DNA from: Candidatus Babeliales bacterium
GTDB lineage: Bacteria; Babelota; Babeliae; Babelales; JANWKD01
DNA: 5,416 nucleotides
Assembly (NCBI GenBank): GCA_025451595.1
Contig: JANWKD010000004.1
Coordinates: 1 to 5,416, forward strand
Direction: 5' to 3'
A program made the translations under genes and the position numbers. Below the pieces are notes generated by a model. It worked only from the letters and a program-made list of their open reading frames with translations. It searched no databases and was not told the origin of the DNA. The first letter of the stretch is position 1. Every line of letters starts with the position of its first letter. Positions 1 through 5,165 of this stretch are shown one piece after another.

Positions 1-93
1 ACAATAATTGATTTTGTCGACAAATTTTTTAATATAATCGAGAATAATCGATTAATTATAAACTCGATATATAACAGTTCCGATACAATATAA
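1..93 (+). CDS. possible 3' end of a plus-strand gene (partial, unrecognised)
   Basis: Frame 1 is open from the left edge of the window for 30 codons and ends in TAA at 91-93. The other two plus frames hit stops within the first three codons. The peptide starts TIIDFVDKFF and ends NSSDTI. It is rich in Ile, Asn and Asp, as expected for a coding stretch in an AT-rich genome. No domain can be recognised. If real, this gene converges on the EamA transporter gene, and the hairpin at 131-155 would sit between the two 3' ends. A 30-codon open run is not rare by chance at this base composition, so the call is weak. The sequence left of the window would settle it. Confidence 0.3.
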   Translation, partial: TIIDFVDKFFNIIENNRLIINSIYNSSDTI

Positions 94-130
94 GGATCAA
101 TTGAGAGAATGCTTACCGCATAATCTTTGT

Positions 131-155
131 ATATTCATTAGTTTCAAATGAATAT
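131..155. terminator. AT-rich hairpin between convergent 3' ends (weak terminator candidate)
   Basis: A perfect 9-base inverted repeat, ATATTCATT (131-139) and AATGAATAT (147-155), encloses a 7-base loop. It lies about 80 bases past the transporter's TAA and about 40 bases past the possible plus-strand stop at 93. It is nearly all A/T and has no clean T-tract on either side, so it is only a weak intrinsic-terminator candidate. A second small inverted repeat, TAATCGA (35-41) with TCGATTA (48-54), lies inside the possible coding tail. I see nothing else in 94-234. Confidence 0.25.
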
Positions 156-234
156 TACATCGTAGATTTTGCTAAAAACAGGTATTCATAAAATTATCAT
201 AATAAATTTGTTACATGAAAGAAAAATTGTATCA

Positions 235-1080
235 TTATTTCTTTAAGGTAAAAAGATACAAAGCACCAGTAATCAGGGTAATAGAAATTACCATAGCCAA
301 ACTAATATCCACTTTTTTACCCAATAAAAGTTCAAGTAACATTGAAAAAATAGGCAAAGAAAATCCGGCAAAAGTTACCAATAATGCGCTATACTTTCTA
401 ACAAAATAAATATACAATCCAGCACAAATAACCGTTGATGCAATCAAAATAGTAAGCACGAAATAATTATATAGGGATAAATGCAACACAAAATTTCGAT
501 GTAAAAAAAAACTATAATGTATCCATGCAAATAAAGCGCCAATAGCCAAACTCAATACGTTCGTTAGACTCATTGGATAGCTAGCTATACTCTTATTTTT
601 TTCTAGTAAAAGAGCACTCATTGCCATCGCGCTTGCTGATAATAAAAAATATATAGCACCATAACCATAAGAAGCAGAGACATGCTGGCCAGTAAGCACA
701 AGCGGGACAAAGGCAAGCCAACCTAAACATAAAGATATCACTTTTATTCTAGTAATTTTTGTTCTATAAATTAAAAAATTGAGAAGTGCGATAATAAATG
801 GCGTACTGTTATACCATAAACTTGCGTTAATAGGATCAATGTATTCTAAACATATTATCTGCAAAACATTAGCAGCATATACATTAAAAAATCCTAAAAT
901 TATTACAGATCGCAGGTAAGCTAAACTCAATGAATTAATAGATGTAGTAAAAAATAGATAAATAGCGAATATAATACTACACAATCCCATTCGTAAAATT
1001 ATCATCAAAATTGGATCAAGAACTTCTAGTAAATCTTTACTTACTATAAAAGTTAATGCCAAAAAAGCATACATTAACAA
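235..1080 (-). CDS. EamA/DMT-superfamily membrane transporter
   Basis: This 281-residue protein is almost entirely hydrophobic, with about nine or ten predicted membrane spans in two homologous EamA halves (roughly residues 1-130 and 138-279). Family-like patterns are LEYIDPINASLWYNSTPF (78-95), which matches the conserved span before the midpoint, and a second-half span around KYSALLVTFAGFSLPIF followed by LELLLGKK. EamA proteins sit in the inner membrane and move small metabolites. Substrates differ widely: Rickettsia uses one for S-adenosylmethionine and others export amino acids, so no substrate is assigned. The start is uncertain. The given start is TTG at 1078-1080, with ATG two codons later at 1072-1074, and neither has a strong ribosome binding site. 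The frame stays open upstream to a TAA at 1144-1146 with no ATG, GTG or TTG, although a usual family N-terminus would be several residues longer. The stop is TAA. A broken small reading frame ends 5 bases upstream on the same strand. Confidence 0.85.
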   Translation of the reverse strand: MLMYAFLALTFIVSKDLLEVLDPILMIILRMGLCSIIFAIYLFFTTSINSLSLAYLRSVIILGFFNVYAANVLQIICLEYIDPINASLWYNSTPFIIALLNFLIYRTKITRIKVISLCLGWLAFVPLVLTGQHVSASYGYGAIYFLLSASAMAMSALLLEKNKSIASYPMSLTNVLSLAIGALFAWIHYSFFLHRNFVLHLSLYNYFVLTILIASTVICAGLYIYFVRKYSALLVTFAGFSLPIFSMLLELLLGKKVDISLAMVISITLITGALYLFTLKK

Positions 1081-1085
1081 AACAG

Positions 1086-1250
1086 TTATCTTGATAATCT
1101 CTTTTTTATAAAAGTTCTTCCTAAAGGTGATTTTAAATATTCTTTAAATTCTAATGCTTTGAATTTTTCTTTAAATTCACCATGTCAGATCATTTCTCAA
1201 GGCTTATATTTTGCAGCATGAATTGAATCATCATTATTATGAACATCCAT
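1086..1250 (-). pseudogene. small reading frame interrupted by two in-frame TGA codons (unrecognised)
   Basis: Reading from ATG at 1248-1250 to TAA at 1086-1088 gives 55 codons with TGA at codons 18 and 22. The codon pattern otherwise looks coding: it starts MDVHNNDDSIHAAKYKP, has EMI between the two TGAs, continues HGEFKEKFKALEFKEYLKS and ends PLGRTFIKKRLSR. If both TGAs were tryptophan, the segment around KP-W-EMI-W-HGEF would read naturally, and a single G-to-A change turns TGG into TGA. I do not recognise the family. A TAG lies two codons before the ATG in this frame, and no good ribosome binding site is visible. The likeliest reading is a decayed gene or gene fragment upstream of the transporter. 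Chance, selenocysteine or readthrough are less likely. Intact neighbours use only TGG for tryptophan, which argues against genome-wide UGA recoding. Confidence 0.45.
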
Positions 1251-1267
1251 CTATCTTGCATAGATAA

Positions 1268-1282
1268 AGTATAACTAGTATA
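1268..1282 (-). promoter_or_regulatory. tandem TATACT -10-like elements upstream of the broken reading frame
   Basis: On the minus strand two TATACT hexamers occur in tandem (plus-strand AGTATA at 1268-1273 and 1277-1282), 18 to 32 bases ahead of the ATG at 1250. No convincing -35 box lies 16-18 bases further upstream, and the whole area is AT-rich, so chance matches are likely. If active, it would transcribe the broken reading frame and possibly the transporter, which has no other visible promoter. Confidence 0.2.
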
Positions 1283-1337
1283 AATTTTATCTCGAAATTT
1301 TAAAGATTTTAATATAAATATAATGCATAAAAAATAA

Positions 1338-1589
1338 AAAAAGTTATTCATCGTTTGGGATGGCGCTGGATGGCATCGCGGATCTGCGGTTAATCAGTTT
1401 ATTGAAAATTCAAAAGAAGTTACCCTTGATGAATTGTATCAAGCAATGATAGATAGAAATATATTTAAATTCACTACAAATAAAATGGTTCAATTCATTT
1501 CAAAAGCAATGTTATTAAGAAAATTGGAACAACTAAAGTGCAAAGTTATTAGAGTGAATTCAACAACGTTACATTTCAAATTAAATTAG
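1338..1589 (+). pseudogene. IS630-type transposase fragment fused in frame to an unrelated tail
   Basis: The plus frame is open for 83 codons between TAA at 1335-1337 and TAG at 1587-1589, with no start codon at its head. Residues 1-19 read KKLFIVWDGAGWHRGSAVN. The WDGAGWH pattern is the characteristic segment around the second catalytic aspartate of IS630-family DDE transposases. In intact members it is followed after about 20 residues by a proline-rich LPPYSPELNP-type motif carrying the last acidic residue. That motif is missing here: after FIENSKEVTL the sequence continues DELYQAMIDRNIFKF and onward to a Lys/Leu-rich end, HFKLN. The N-terminal half of the transposase is also absent. This is therefore a dead remnant, either internally deleted or joined to another gene's 3' end. 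An internal ATG (codon 37) could start a peptide of about 47 residues, but nothing supports its use. Confidence 0.7.
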
Positions 1590-1592
1590 CTT

Positions 1593-1610
1593 ATTCTACT
1601 TGCGTAGAAT
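1593..1610. repeat. 7-bp hairpin with TTGC loop
   Basis: ATTCTAC (1593-1599) and GTAGAAT (1604-1610) form a perfect 7-base stem around a TTGC tetraloop. It starts four bases after the transposase-fragment stop and stands directly beside the GC-rich hairpin at 1614-1646, so the two look like parts of one structured end. No T-tract follows on either strand. Confidence 0.45.
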
Positions 1611-1613
1611 TCC

Positions 1614-1646
1614 GCGCGATACACCGGCTTAAAAGCCGGTGAGCGC
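1614..1646. repeat. GC-rich hairpin, possible element end or bidirectional terminator stem
   Basis: CACCGGC (1622-1628) pairs with GCCGGTG (1635-1641) around TTAAAA. The symmetry runs through the loop, giving a 9-base half-palindrome, and an outer GCGC/GCGC pair (1614-1617, 1643-1646) can extend the stem across a small asymmetric internal loop. It lies about 28 bases beyond the phosphodiesterase TGA, where a terminator would be expected, but there is no U-tract in that direction. Its GC content stands out from the surroundings. Together with the neighbouring hairpin and the transposase debris, it could be an end structure of a mobile element, for example of IS200/IS605 type. That last point is inference only. 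Confidence 0.45.
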
Positions 1647-1673
1647 TTCATTAATATTATCAGCCATAAAAGA

Positions 1674-2771
1674 TCAAAATATATTTTCCAGGATAACAGA
1701 AACTGATTCATGATCTGTTAAGCTTTGGCCGGAAGAATTTTTTAAATCAACAACTTTAACAATTTTAACATTATTTTTTAAAGGCTGATTAACAAGAATA
1801 AGATCCATCCAACCATAGTTATTTACATATTTACAGGCAAAACAATAGAATGGTTTAGTTAATTTGCCCCAAGTAGTATTCTCTCGATTTCCTATAGTAA
1901 CCAAATCAGTACGATCTGTTGCGGGAACGACTTCTAATTCTTTTAGAATATTTTTGTATTCTTGTGATCCTGCAATGATGTTAAAGTCTCCCAGGTGCAC
2001 TCTATAATCTGCAATTTTTCCTTGCTGATGCAAGCTGTCAATCCATTTTTTTGTGGCTTGTATTTGACGTTTGCGAATTTCTTCCAGGTAATTTGGATAT
2101 TTCTCTCTGAGTATCTGAAGCGGTTGCAAATGGATAATATCAGAAGAAATGATTTCGGGTAATTTTGACCATTGACCTTGCATCAAGTAGGTTAATCCAA
2201 AAAGCCCAATCTCTGCTTGTAAATGATAACCAAATATAGAAACGGATTCACTGCCTGTATTGTTTGATAGTTTAATGTGAATAACTCCTTTTGGAACATA
2301 TGTTTCTAAAGCACCAATTCCTTCAACATCACATTCACAATATGCTAAAATATCGTATGATTCAACTTTCAAGCCTTTGTCTTTTCTCACAAAAAAAGCT
2401 TGCCCACTATTTTTGGCTTTTTCTGAGGGGAATGAATATTTTTTTGTATCCCAATACTTTTCTAATTGTTCTTTAGTTGGCCCAGGATAATAGTCAAAAC
2501 CAGCTTCTTTCATTTTTTTAATTAACTTTGCACTTGCTTGATTATCATACATTTCTTGTAAAAAATACACGTCAGTCATCGGATGCTGTCTTAACAATGA
2601 GTCAGCAATTTGAAGAGCTCGTTCATCAGTATTGCCAGAAGTTGCAATATTAAGGCCCTTTGGCATCAGATTAATATTTGCCGTGACCACCTTTAGTTCA
2701 CCAAAGGTTTGCCCAACGAACGCAAATAAGATTGCTATAAGCGATAATTTTAAAATTTTCATAATTCTCAT
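1674..2771 (-). CDS. secreted sphingomyelinase C-like phosphodiesterase (endonuclease/exonuclease/phosphatase fold)
   Basis: This 365-residue protein has an N-terminal signal peptide (Lys-rich start, hydrophobic 9-19, likely cleavage near TFG-E at 24-25). The rest matches the Mg-dependent endonuclease/exonuclease/phosphatase fold in the order seen in bacterial sphingomyelinase C: N32/N34 in TANIN, E73 in DVYFLQEMYDNQAS, H183 in FGYHLQAE, D262/N264 in HLGDFN, NTTW near 298-301, D323 in GWMDLILV, and D353/H354 in LTDHESVSV. All expected metal-binding and catalytic positions are present. The HLQAE motif and the Asn-Thr-Thr-Trp segment favour sphingomyelinase over nuclease subfamilies. Such enzymes hydrolyse sphingomyelin, or a related phosphodiester, to ceramide and phosphocholine outside the cell and can damage host membranes. 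Residues about 188-235 form a longer stretch than usual after HLQAE. ATG at 2769-2771 has no Shine-Dalgarno sequence, whereas Met4 (2760-2762) has GAGA just upstream and may be the true start. The stop is TGA. A near-consensus promoter precedes the gene. Confidence 0.85.
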   Translation of the reverse strand: MRIMKILKLSLIAILFAFVGQTFGELKVVTANINLMPKGLNIATSGNTDERALQIADSLLRQHPMTDVYFLQEMYDNQASAKLIKKMKEAGFDYYPGPTKEQLEKYWDTKKYSFPSEKAKNSGQAFFVRKDKGLKVESYDILAYCECDVEGIGALETYVPKGVIHIKLSNNTGSESVSIFGYHLQAEIGLFGLTYLMQGQWSKLPEIISSDIIHLQPLQILREKYPNYLEEIRKRQIQATKKWIDSLHQQGKIADYRVHLGDFNIIAGSQEYKNILKELEVVPATDRTDLVTIGNRENTTWGKLTKPFYCFACKYVNNYGWMDLILVNQPLKNNVKIVKVVDLKNSSGQSLTDHESVSVILENIF

Positions 2772-2804
2772 TTGAAATGCATAAATTAATAACTTTTATT
2801 AATA

Positions 2805-2833
2805 ATTATAATAGAGATAAAAAATCAAGTCAA
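2805..2833 (-). promoter_or_regulatory. near-consensus sigma70 promoter for the phosphodiesterase gene
   Basis: On the minus strand, TTGACT (plus 2828-2833) is followed after exactly 17 bases by TATAAT (plus 2805-2810). The -10 box is perfect and the -35 box matches five of six positions. Transcription would start near 2797, giving a leader of about 26-35 bases before the ATG at 2771 or Met4 at 2762. This indicates the gene can be expressed independently of the upstream genes. No operator-like inverted repeat overlaps the boxes. Confidence 0.8.
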
Positions 2834-2872
2834 GAATAAACGCAGCAGAGCAAAAGAAAAACATATGATATA

Positions 2873-2890
2873 AAGAGCGGGATAGCTCTT
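2873..2890 (-). terminator. candidate terminator hairpin after the exported protein gene
   Basis: AAGAGC (2873-2878) and GCTCTT (2885-2890) form a 6-base stem with a 6-base loop, 41 bases past the TGA of the gene at 2931-3587 and just before the phosphodiesterase promoter. In the minus direction the stem is followed by TTTATAT, which is only a partial U-tract. The position, between a 3' end and the next promoter, is the main support. Confidence 0.4.
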
Positions 2891-2930
2891 AAATTAGATT
2901 AAATCAGAACTATTACGATTAATAACGGAA

Positions 2931-3587
2931 TCATTCTTTAAATGCATGTTCTCTAAATTGAATTCTTACTTTTTGTGCGCGAACAGCAATTAAAAGTTCA
3001 TTTGTTTCATTCTTTACAAAATTAATTTCACCTTTTATTGCAGCTGGAACTGGTAAATCTTTATTAAAAGTAAATCGAATTAGTTCAATTAACGATGTTG
3101 GGGAATTAGATTCAATTTGCAATGAGTCAGCAGTATCAGTATTTAAGAAACAAGCACTGAATTTTAGTTCTTGTGCAATCAATTCAACTTCTTTTGACTT
3201 TAGAATAGCAGATGTAATAGATAAATCTGTAAGAGATTTTACTATTACTTTATTTCTCGCCTCAAGATAGGCATGATTTACTTCTATTTGTCCAGCTTTT
3301 ATACTTAATGTATCTTCCGCTCGTTTTTGACAAAGCTGGTCTTTAGTATCTTCTAATTCATTATAATACTCTTGTGCTGCTTCAAGATTTGATAATTTTA
3401 CCGAACCGATTTCTATATTTCCATCTTTTATTTTAATAACAATGTGATCCATTTTAGTTTCATATACTAAAACTTGTGAAGGATTTATTATGCTATTCAG
3501 ATTTTTACCATTAACGGTGATAGCACAAGACACATTACCGTAACTAAAAAAAATTGTAATTACAGAAAAAATTATTGCATTGAACAT
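2931..3587 (-). CDS. exported protein of unknown function with beta-solenoid-like repeats
   Basis: This 218-residue protein has a signal peptide (hydrophobic 4-16; cleavage plausible after SCA at 20-22). C21 is not in a proper lipobox, so a lipoprotein is less likely. After a short N-terminal region (IKIKDGNIEIG, 51-61), a charged probably helical segment (66-93, LEAAQEYYNELEDTKDQLC) leads into short alternating beta stretches at about 94-146: LSIKAGQIEVN, AYLEARNKVIVKS, DLSITSAILKSKEVELIA and ELKFSA. Their spacing resembles rungs of a right-handed beta-helix, as in DUF2807-type or filamentous-adhesin repeats, but no family is recognised. The C-terminal part (about 155-218) ends in basic and acidic residues. 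No catalytic motif is visible and there is no tryptophan. The start ATG at 3585-3587 has only a weak AAGAA-like site upstream. The stop is TGA. It lies 48 bases downstream of the kinase gene on the same strand, so co-transcription is plausible. A surface or periplasmic role is inference. Confidence 0.75.
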   Translation of the reverse strand: MFNAIIFSVITIFFSYGNVSCAITVNGKNLNSIINPSQVLVYETKMDHIVIKIKDGNIEIGSVKLSNLEAAQEYYNELEDTKDQLCQKRAEDTLSIKAGQIEVNHAYLEARNKVIVKSLTDLSITSAILKSKEVELIAQELKFSACFLNTDTADSLQIESNSPTSLIELIRFTFNKDLPVPAAIKGEINFVKNETNELLIAVRAQKVRIQFREHAFKE

Positions 3588-3635
3588 ACTATTCTTTATT
3601 TCTCTTTCGGTTTACAATTTTTATCAAAATATTAA

Positions 3636-4169
3636 TTATCTATGAGATAGATCTCTTTGTCCAGACAATTTTTCAACGACATTTTGCATTTCTTTCTCGC
3701 AAGATACATATACTACGTTACTCTCTAATTCTTGCAGCATATGCATAATATGAGATTTGTATTGTTTATTAAAATTCAATACCCATCCTAAAAACTGTAA
3801 AAATTGAAGACTAAACAATCGTTGTTTACACCCTTCAGGAACGCCAACTACAACGTTGCCCCAATGAAGTATAGCTCTTTTAATAACGCGCCATAAGCAA
3901 ATGTATATGGGAATATTGAGAAAGATAATAAGATCTGCTTTTTGAAAACGATAAGGAAATAATCGAATGGCAAGACCTTCTATAATCCACGAATCACGGT
4001 CACAAAGCTCTTTATGTATTATTTCAAGCTCAGTACGATCTGTCCGCTGCCAACCAGGTTTCCATTGATATTGATCAAGATGATGCAGAGGTATATTGAG
4101 CTTCTTATGAAGCGTTAATGCCAACGTAGTCTTGCCTGAACCACCATTGCCAATAATTGCAATCTTCAA
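3636..4169 (-). CDS. P-loop kinase, FlaR/DNA-topology-modulation type (adenylate kinase-like)
   Basis: This 177-residue cytoplasmic protein begins with a Walker A loop, GNGGSGKT (7-14), followed by LHHLDQYQWKPGW (28-40). That is the HLD-x(3)-W-PGW pattern of the FlaR/topology-modulation branch of adenylate kinase-like P-loop proteins. Next come DSWIIEGLAIRLFPYR (59-74), ADLIIFLNIP (78-87, in the Walker B place) and the arginine-rich LWRVIKR (92-98), which fits a lid or phosphate-binding helix. The length is normal for the family. Members are small nucleotide or small-molecule kinases whose substrates are mostly unproven. The old topology-modulation name comes from indirect effects on DNA supercoiling, so no reaction beyond ATP-dependent phosphoryl transfer is claimed. 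The start is TTG at 4167-4169, supported by AAGGA seven bases upstream. The stop is TAA. It sits between two genes for exported proteins, with no sign of a functional link beyond shared direction. Confidence 0.85.
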   Translation of the reverse strand: MKIAIIGNGGSGKTTLALTLHKKLNIPLHHLDQYQWKPGWQRTDRTELEIIHKELCDRDSWIIEGLAIRLFPYRFQKADLIIFLNIPIYICLWRVIKRAILHWGNVVVGVPEGCKQRLFSLQFLQFLGWVLNFNKQYKSHIMHMLQELESNVVYVSCEKEMQNVVEKLSGQRDLSHR

Positions 4170-4176
4170 ATCTTAT

Positions 4177-4181
4177 TCCTT
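4177..4181 (-). promoter_or_regulatory. ribosome binding site fixing the TTG start of the kinase
   Basis: AAGGA on the minus strand (plus TCCTT) stands seven bases before the TTG at 4167-4169. It is among the best Shine-Dalgarno matches in the window. The Walker A loop begins at residue 7, as expected for this family, so a later start would cut into the fold. Confidence 0.7.
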
Positions 4182-4205
4182 ATAAAACCAAACGTAACTC
4201 TCGTA

Positions 4206-4260
4206 AAGAGCAAAGTAAGCAGAGTAAGCTTATTTGAGAAAACTTAATCTATTTGCTCTT
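4206..4260. repeat. 9-bp inverted repeat spanning the gap between two minus-strand genes
   Basis: AAGAGCAAA (4206-4214) is the exact reverse complement of TTTGCTCTT (4252-4260), with 37 bases between. The right arm overlaps the stop codon of the upstream gene (TAA at 4259-4261) and the left arm ends about 25 bases before the kinase ribosome binding site. In the minus transcript this could form a long stem in the 89-base intergenic gap and affect termination or expression of the kinase. No T-tract follows in the minus direction, so it is not called a terminator. Confidence 0.4.
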
Positions 4261-4891
4261 ATTCTTTTTTTGATTTTGATTCACGATCAGTTCGTAATGC
4301 TTTAAACCGCTGTTCCTGTTCTTGCGATGTCTCGTTTGGTTTATGATATTTAATCCATTCTGCAAACTCTGCCATTGTCGCGCACAGACAATTTTTATTG
4401 TTCTTTTCATTAAGATTCCAACACATCATATAGCCATATTTACCTGCATCTACAGGACGTGCATTGGATACAACTTCATCCCTAACCTGAATATTAAATG
4501 TTTCTTTTCGGTCCACATTGCGTACAAATCTATATGCGGCAAATAACAATTCTTGTCTCGTATCAACTGCTTTATAAATTTCATGTGAATATTTAGAATC
4601 CATATCGATACGATATGGAATTTCAAACCTTAAGTAGGTAACTTTACCTTTTTCACTACTTACCTGAACTACTGAAACACCCCTGTTCGGCGTCTGAACC
4701 CATAAACTATAAGAAGCTCCTCGCTTATAAATATAATCTAACAATTGTTCTAAAGGATTAGCATTAGAATCAACCATACTTGAACAATCAGGCTTAATAT
4801 GTTCTGATTGGGAGCTCTCGGAATTCTCCGCATACAGCGCTGTACTAAACAATATAAAAACAACTAATGTTACATTTTTTGAGTTAATCAT
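4259..4891 (-). CDS. exported protein of unknown function with charged C-terminal tail
   Basis: The frame is open to an ATG at 4942, but the start is placed at ATG 4889-4891. AGAGG stands five bases before it, and the resulting N-terminus is a textbook signal peptide: INSKN, then hydrophobic 7-19, with cleavage near LYA-E at 21-22. The 4942 start would put 17 extra residues ahead of the signal. The 210-residue protein then has an acidic/polar linker (22-45) and a mixed alpha/beta body: an EQLLDYIYKRGASYSLWV helix-strand, VVQVSS and VTYLRFEIPYRI strands, and a helix ELLFAAYRFVRNVDRKE. Cysteines are at 36, 157, 168 and 170. CLCATMAEFAEWIKYH follows the last pair, and the tail (185-210) is highly charged, probably helical or disordered. 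Four cysteines in an exported protein could form disulfides. The family is not recognised and no catalytic motif is evident. It is the first of three co-directional genes. The stop is TAA. Confidence 0.75.
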   Translation of the reverse strand: MINSKNVTLVVFILFSTALYAENSESSQSEHIKPDCSSMVDSNANPLEQLLDYIYKRGASYSLWVQTPNRGVSVVQVSSEKGKVTYLRFEIPYRIDMDSKYSHEIYKAVDTRQELLFAAYRFVRNVDRKETFNIQVRDEVVSNARPVDAGKYGYMMCWNLNEKNNKNCLCATMAEFAEWIKYHKPNETSQEQEQRFKALRTDRESKSKKE

Positions 4892-4896
4892 AGATA

Positions 4897-4901
4897 CCTC
4901 T
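4897..4901 (-). promoter_or_regulatory. ribosome binding site fixing the internal ATG start
   Basis: AGAGG on the minus strand (plus CCTCT) lies five bases before the ATG at 4889-4891. The alternative ATG at 4940-4942 has no purine-rich site before it. This moves the start of the exported-protein gene 51 bases inward and restores a normal signal peptide. Confidence 0.75.
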
Positions 4902-4955
4902 AATACAATTTTGGATATTTTTTTACTAGCAAAAAAGTTCATATTGCATGGTCAT

Positions 4956-4985
4956 GCCAGACGTAGTTGCGCAGCAACGTAGACT
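4956..4985. repeat. hairpin repeat unit, copy A
   Basis: This 30-base unit reads GCCAGACGTAG, then a 5-base stem GTTGC (4966-4970) with GCAAC (4974-4978) around loop GCA, then CGTAGACT. CGTAG appears as a direct repeat on both sides of the stem. It aligns without gaps to copy B (5136-5165), with 23 of 30 bases identical, and the stem differences are paired. A run of T follows (4985-4989). Confidence 0.65.
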
Positions 4986-5135
4986 TTTTACAAAAGGTCC
5001 GTCTACGTTTCGTTACACTCAACTTCTTCGGACAGTCTTCACTTATATTATAATTTCCGTTTAAGAAGCTGGCTCCGACTTCGCTATTTCTATCGAAGCT
5101 AAACTATGAAGTGATTTGCTTCGACGGACAGGTGC

Positions 5136-5165
5136 GCCAGACGAAGCTCCGTAGGAGCGAAGACT
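5136..5165. repeat. hairpin repeat unit, copy B, abutting tRNA-Asp
   Basis: This unit reads GCCAGACGAAG, then the stem GCTCC (5146-5150) with GGAGC (5154-5158) around loop GTA, then CGAAGACT. CGAAG flanks the stem as a direct repeat, matching CGTAG in copy A. An outer stem, GCCAG (5136-5140) with CTGGC (5164-5168), is possible here, and its right arm is the discriminator and CCA of the tRNA-Asp gene. The unit may therefore act as a 3' hairpin of the tRNA transcript or mark an insertion next to the tRNA. Confidence 0.65.

Noticed and set aside
215..409. Plus-strand open frame of 64 codons
   Set aside because: It lies antisense to the 3' part of the well-supported EamA transporter and has no recognisable motif.
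1086..1250. Genome-wide UGA-to-tryptophan recoding
   Set aside because: All five intact genes are free of internal TGA. Four of them contain tryptophan, always written TGG, and two genes end in TGA at positions where their domain ends naturally.
2291..2476. Plus-strand open frame of 61 codons
   Set aside because: It is antisense to the sphingomyelinase-like gene, with unnatural His/Phe/Leu-rich composition.
4322..4546. Plus-strand open frame of 74 codons
   Set aside because: It is antisense to the exported-protein gene, Cys/Ile/Phe-rich, with no start signal or motif.
4892..4942. 17-codon N-terminal extension of the exported protein
   Set aside because: No ribosome binding site precedes the ATG at 4942, while the ATG at 4891 has AGAGG and begins a normal signal peptide.
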